Positions 61,118 to 64,000 of a DNA stretch of 64,000 nucleotides are shown one piece after another. How positions within the stretch are numbered: position 1 is the stretch's first letter; each line of letters opens with the position of its first letter. The position numbers were made by a program, and so were the translations under genes. The notes beneath the pieces were generated by a model. That model worked only from the letters and a program-made list of their open reading frames with translations. It did no database searches and was not told where the DNA came from. The DNA is from Dactylosporangium sp040689395 (GTDB lineage Bacteria; Actinomycetota; Actinomycetes; Mycobacteriales; Micromonosporaceae), in the NCBI RefSeq assembly GCF_040689395.1, contig NZ_JBFAZX010000021.1, forward strand, positions 1-64,000. The letters run 5' to 3'.

Positions 61118-61626
61118 CGGGCGGCGGCACGGCACTTGAGTACGGCCGGATCTTCTGCTGCACGGCGATCGGGTTCGTCTTCGCGCAGTCCCTGTTCGAC
61201 AAGATCCGCAGCCCGGAGCGGCGCGCCGCGTTCCGGAAGGCGGCCGGTTCACTCGCTCCTGGCATCGACGACCGCCTCTCCGCGCTAACCGTCGTCATCG
61301 GCGAGGCGCTCGTCGTCACGTTGCTGCTTCTGGGCCGGCCACCCGAGGCCATGGGCGGCGCGATGCTCCTGCTCACCATCTTCACCGCAGCCATCGTCCG
61401 AACAATCGTCCGCCGGAGGAAGGTCGCCTGCAACTGCTTCGGCCCCTCCGATACTCCCGTCGGAGGGCTCCACGTGGCCCGCAACATCGTGCTCGCCGCG
61501 ATCACGGCCACCGGCCTCGGCCTGTGCCTGCTGGACGCGCCCGCCCCCGATCGTCCGCCAGCCACCACGGTGACCGTGGTGGCCATGGCGGCGACCGCCG
61601 CGCTCGTCGCGGAACCCGGGCGCTGA
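61114..61626 (+). CDS. MauE/DoxX-type redox-associated membrane protein
   Basis: This membrane protein has 170 residues and four hydrophobic helices. The family motif CNCFG appears as VACNCFGPSDTPVGGLHVARN, as in MauE proteins, which are thought to handle disulfides together with thioredoxin-like partners. Paired cysteines also occur near the start (FCCTAIGF). It ends an operon with an exporter ATPase and two membrane proteins, downstream of a cysteine-rich peptide gene, so a role in disulfide formation of an exported product is a natural hypothesis. Confidence 0.85.
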   Translation: MTGGGTALEYGRIFCCTAIGFVFAQSLFDKIRSPERRAAFRKAAGSLAPGIDDRLSALTVVIGEALVVTLLLLGRPPEAMGGAMLLLTIFTAAIVRTIVRRRKVACNCFGPSDTPVGGLHVARNIVLAAITATGLGLCLLDAPAPDRPPATTVTVVAMAATAALVAEPGR

Positions 61627-61649
61627 CCTGCTGATACCAAGCGCTGCTG

Positions 61650-61946
61650 GTGCTGGTGTGGTTCCGCAAAACGAGGACACGTCCCCTACTCGGAGCCGGG
61701 TGCGGCGGCTCCCGGGCCACCGCGTACCGGGGTGTCGCCGAGGGGGATCGAAGCGCTGGCCGCGATGCCCGACTGGCCCCGGACAACCGGCCTGCAACGC
61801 GCTGCTGCGCGCCCGAACGCGCGCCCGGCGAACGCGGCTTCGCGCTGCTCGCCGGCCGTGAGCGCACCTACGCCACACCACCGCCAGCCCGCGCTGGCCT
61901 CGTCCTTACCCAGTTCGAATACCGGAACCTACCGAATCCTTGCTGA
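61650..61946 (+). pseudogene. Possible decayed transposase C-terminus
   Basis: Broken plus-strand frames show IEALAAMPDWPRTTGLQRAAAR, ERAPGERGFALLAGR and RAGLVLTQFEYRN, which in order resemble the end of DDE transposases of the IS5-like group (a RA.ERGFALL..W segment and a final ALVLTQFE). Frameshifts interrupt them. The match is by eye and tentative. Confidence 0.35.
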
Positions 61947-62152
61947 GATCACGTCACTGGAGGACCCATTGCGGGGAAAGCTCTCACGTGGGTTCGAAGG
62001 GGCCGCCGGAAAAGGGCCAGCACGGTTGGCACCTCGTCGCCGGCCTACCCTGCCTCATCGTCCGATGATGGTCGGCATCCCGGGTGGGTGGCGTATTGTC
62101 CCCGAACGGACTGTCCGGCACAGCGACGAATGGACTTGGGGCGTGTAGGTAC

Positions 62153-62659
62153 GTGACCGCGATCTTGCTGCAGGTGGACGACCGTATCGTGACATTGGAC
62201 TACGGCCAGTTCTGTCTCGTTGGCACTGCAGGGCAGTCCGGTGACTACATGGCCTATCTTGAGACTGCCATAGCAGGCGCAGGCATTGCCGGTGACGACT
62301 ACGCCGTTGTGGTGTGTTCGCCGCACCAGAACAACTTTGAGATGCCGCTCCGTGTGGAGGTATGGGATGGTCCGCCGCCGAACGACCAGGCGGAATGGGA
62401 CGAGGTTTTTCGCTGTGGTCTGGTAGTTGGCAACGAAGGTCTCTACTATCAGTCAACCATCGCCCAAGAGGTCGTTTTCGACGTGCCCGCCAGCACCTAT
62501 TCTGTGTTGATCTGCGGTCGCGGCTTCGTCAACCGCGGATGGCCTGGGTCGGTCACTCCCGGCGACGTCTGGCGCGTACAAATGTGGCCTTCAAACGATA
62601 GGCCGATCCCAGCCAGGGTCAAGATTTGGCCGCCGCCCGTGCCACGCTACAGAGGTTGA
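62153..62659 (+). CDS. Hypothetical protein with truncated or transposon-derived C-terminus
   Basis: This protein has 168 residues; the GTG start is chosen because homology-like sequence (TAILLQVDDRIVTLDYGQFCLVG) begins there. The middle (MPLRVEVWDGPPPNDQAEWDEVFRCGLVV) and CGRGFVNRGWPGSVTPGDVWRVQMWPS segments resemble a group of small actinobacterial proteins of unknown function found near polymorphic immunity-like genes. No signal peptide or membrane helix is present. The last three codons and the stop lie inside a 22-bp inverted repeat of an adjacent element, so the original 3' end may have been replaced. Confidence 0.6.
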   Translation: MTAILLQVDDRIVTLDYGQFCLVGTAGQSGDYMAYLETAIAGAGIAGDDYAVVVCSPHQNNFEMPLRVEVWDGPPPNDQAEWDEVFRCGLVVGNEGLYYQSTIAQEVVFDVPASTYSVLICGRGFVNRGWPGSVTPGDVWRVQMWPSNDRPIPARVKIWPPPVPRYRG

Positions 62660-62845
62660 ATGGTCAGGGTTACGGCGGTTCGGGGTCGAGAGTCAGACCG
62701 GTGTGGGTGAGGAAACTGGTCAGCCGGTCGGGGCGGTACTGGAGACGCTTGAGCCGGCGCACCCGAACCAGATGCGCCACCCATCGACCACAGTCACGTT
62801 GACACGCCGCAGCGGCCCCGATCTAACCCTGACCATTCAACCTCT
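62651..62845. mobile_element. 195-bp element with perfect 22-bp inverted repeats and a transposase tail
   Basis: Bases 62651-62672 are the exact reverse complement of 62824-62845; outside them the complementarity continues imperfectly for about six more bases. Between them, the minus strand encodes a short tail (RWVAHLVRVRRLKRLQYRPDRLTSFLTHTG...) that ends at a TAA (62670-62672) within the repeat. This looks like a transposon with its ends and transposase C-terminus kept but its middle deleted, a MITE-like relic. I see no target-site duplication. Confidence 0.75.
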
Positions 62846-62908
62846 GGTAGCGCTTCGCGGCTGGGGCGGGTGCCGGTTTTCTGCCGCTGCGGCCTGCCGT
62901 TGAGTAGG

Positions 62909-64000
62909 TCAGGTGCAGTTGACGACCAGTCCGGTGAGCACGGTGCAGGTGAAGGTGATGGTGTCGTTGGCCGGGTTGGGGTCGTTGGGGGTGGTGAAGT
63001 GGAATTCGACGGTGTAGGTGCCTAGGGCGAGGACAGAGACGGTGCGTACGTAGGTGGGGTTGACTGATGCTCCGGCTGCGATGTTGGGGCCGGAGCAGGT
63101 TTCGTTGTCGGCGTTGCCGGTGCAGCCCACTCCGGTGTTGGTGATCAGGCCTGCCGGGGTGACGGTCCTGGTGACGGTACGCCCGGTGGCGGCGGCGGTG
63201 CCGATGTTGGTCAGGTTCCAGCGGAAGGTGATCTGCTGGGTGAGTGCGTTGTAGGTCGGGGTGCCCTTGGTCGCCCGGATGTCCGGGTAGAGGTTGGTGA
63301 CGGTGATCGTGAAAGTGGTGGTGGCTTGCACGACGCCGCCGACCAGGACCTCCGCCGTGATCGTGTCCGAGGCGTGCACGGCGGTCGCGTTGAGGGTGAA
63401 CGCCACGTCCTGGCCGCTGCCGGCCGCGGATGCGGCGACGGTCGCCTCGTATCCGGTGGTGCCGTAGGCGGCGCAGGTGCTGGTGGCTGTGGGTGTGCCG
63501 GCGCAGGCGCCGAGGGTGGTGTAGGTCGGCAGGTCAGCCGAGGTGATCCGGTAGGTGCGGGCCACATTGTCGACGTTGGTCGCTGTCAGCGTGACCGTGA
63601 AGGTGTCGCCCAGGTGTACGTCGGTGGTCGCCGGCGCCGCGGTGAGTGTGGTCGGGGAATTGACGGTGATGACCGGGCCGGTGCGGGGGCCGTCGGTGGT
63701 GTTGTCGGACTTGTAGAACTGGGCTTTGGGGGTGAATGTCGTCGAGGCGGTGCCAGCGTCGACGGTCAGGGTGACGGTGTAGCTGAAGGCCTGGCCGTTG
63801 GTGAGGTTGGGCAGTGCCAGTCGGTACAGTGCGCCGACTTCGGTGCAGGTGGGCCCGCCGCCGCAGGAGACGAGCGTGGTAAAGGATGTGAGGGTGCCGG
63901 GGCCGCCGGTGGAGGACAGGTCGATGCGGGCTCCGGAGTAGTTGCCGTTGGAGGTTCCGGAGATCGTGATCGTGGTGTCCGCTCCAGAGACCACGGTGGT
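62909..64000 (-). CDS. Secreted DUF11-like repeat protein, partial (continues beyond the window)
   Basis: At least 363 residues are readable and the frame is still open at the right edge, so the N-terminus lies outside. The sequence is Thr/Val/Asn-rich with repeated beta-sandwich units about 110-120 residues long: ITVNSPTTLTAAPATTDVHLGDTFTVTLTATNVDNVARTYRI, then ITVTNLYPDIRATKGTPTYNALTQQITFRWNLTNIGTAAATGRTVTRTVTPAG. The pattern matches DUF11/CARDB-type extracellular repeats. Cysteine pairs (CGGGPTC, CTGNADNETC) recur at similar places. No C-terminal membrane anchor is present; it ends VLTGLVVNCT. Its composition differs from its neighbours. Confidence 0.8.
   Translation of the reverse strand, partial: TTVVSGADTTITISGTSNGNYSGARIDLSSTGGPGTLTSFTTLVSCGGGPTCTEVGALYRLALPNLTNGQAFSYTVTLTVDAGTASTTFTPKAQFYKSDNTTDGPRTGPVITVNSPTTLTAAPATTDVHLGDTFTVTLTATNVDNVARTYRITSADLPTYTTLGACAGTPTATSTCAAYGTTGYEATVAASAAGSGQDVAFTLNATAVHASDTITAEVLVGGVVQATTTFTITVTNLYPDIRATKGTPTYNALTQQITFRWNLTNIGTAAATGRTVTRTVTPAGLITNTGVGCTGNADNETCSGPNIAAGASVNPTYVRTVSVLALGTYTVEFHFTTPNDPNPANDTITFTCTVLTGLVVNCT

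Noticed and set aside
1..64000. CRISPR arrays, tRNA or rRNA genes
   Set aside because: No regularly spaced repeats, no tRNA-like cloverleaf with a CCA-type end, and no rRNA core sequences were noticed on either strand.

Overview
The window is high-GC DNA with GTG starts, four-base start/stop overlaps, GntR, TetR and LysR regulators and transporter types common in Actinomycetota. It looks like the chromosome or a large accessory region of a soil actinomycete; I cannot name a genus. No rRNA, tRNA, CRISPR array or replication origin was seen. Scars of decayed transposable elements (about 3.3, 9.5-9.95, 57.5, 61.8 and 62.65 kb) and gene fragments (left edge, 44.1 kb, 52.3 kb) mark it as a patchwork.

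Layout. 0.1-3.2 kb: a 5'-truncated homodimeric 2-oxoacid dehydrogenase E1, then a 63-residue peptide gene translationally coupled to an amidohydrolase. 3.5-24.2 kb: a leftward catabolic block that reads as lower in GC than the rest. From its upstream end it holds an enolase-superfamily dehydratase, a peptide-type ABC transporter (binding protein, permease, permease-ATPase fusion, ATPase), an HpcH/HpaI aldolase, an IlvD/Edd dehydratase, a dienelactone hydrolase, a zinc alcohol dehydrogenase and an aldehyde dehydrogenase. A rightward GntR regulator follows, then an SDR and a four-gene 2-oxoacid dehydrogenase complex (E1a, E1b, E2, E3). The likely logic is import of a sugar-acid-like compound, dehydration, oxidation and aldol cleavage, then oxidative decarboxylation of the 2-oxoacid. 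25.0-27.9 kb: a TetR / acyl-CoA dehydrogenase / phosphotransferase unit with a perfect palindromic operator.

28.2-54.7 kb is dominated by sulfur-scavenging functions: a YeiH-type exporter with LysR, an AhpD-like protein, four DszC/SfnB-like acyl-CoA-dehydrogenase-fold monooxygenases, four luciferase-like (LLM) monooxygenases including an SsuD type, a sulfonate-type ABC transporter, an orphan MetQ-like lipoprotein, and a short leader peptide of the RRHVDL...C type before a LysR gene. The long leftward operon (43.2 to 33.5 kb) unexpectedly contains CopC-CopD and YcnI copper proteins between the sulfonate transporter and the monooxygenases. No flavin reductase was recognised. At 45.4-47.6 kb sits a compact RHH regulator, VOC protein and DHA2 efflux unit with repeated TAGC/GCTA boxes.

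54.8-64 kb carries an NmrA-like protein, a rhomboid-like membrane protein and a methyltransferase. Next comes a 32-residue cysteine-rich peptide gene, followed by a perfect 18-bp hairpin and an overlapping ABC ATPase / permease / membrane protein / MauE-like operon. This peptide-hairpin-exporter-redox arrangement is my best candidate for an undescribed system. The right end holds an unknown 168-residue protein whose 3' end lies in a 22-bp inverted repeat of a deleted transposon, and a secreted repeat protein that runs off the window.
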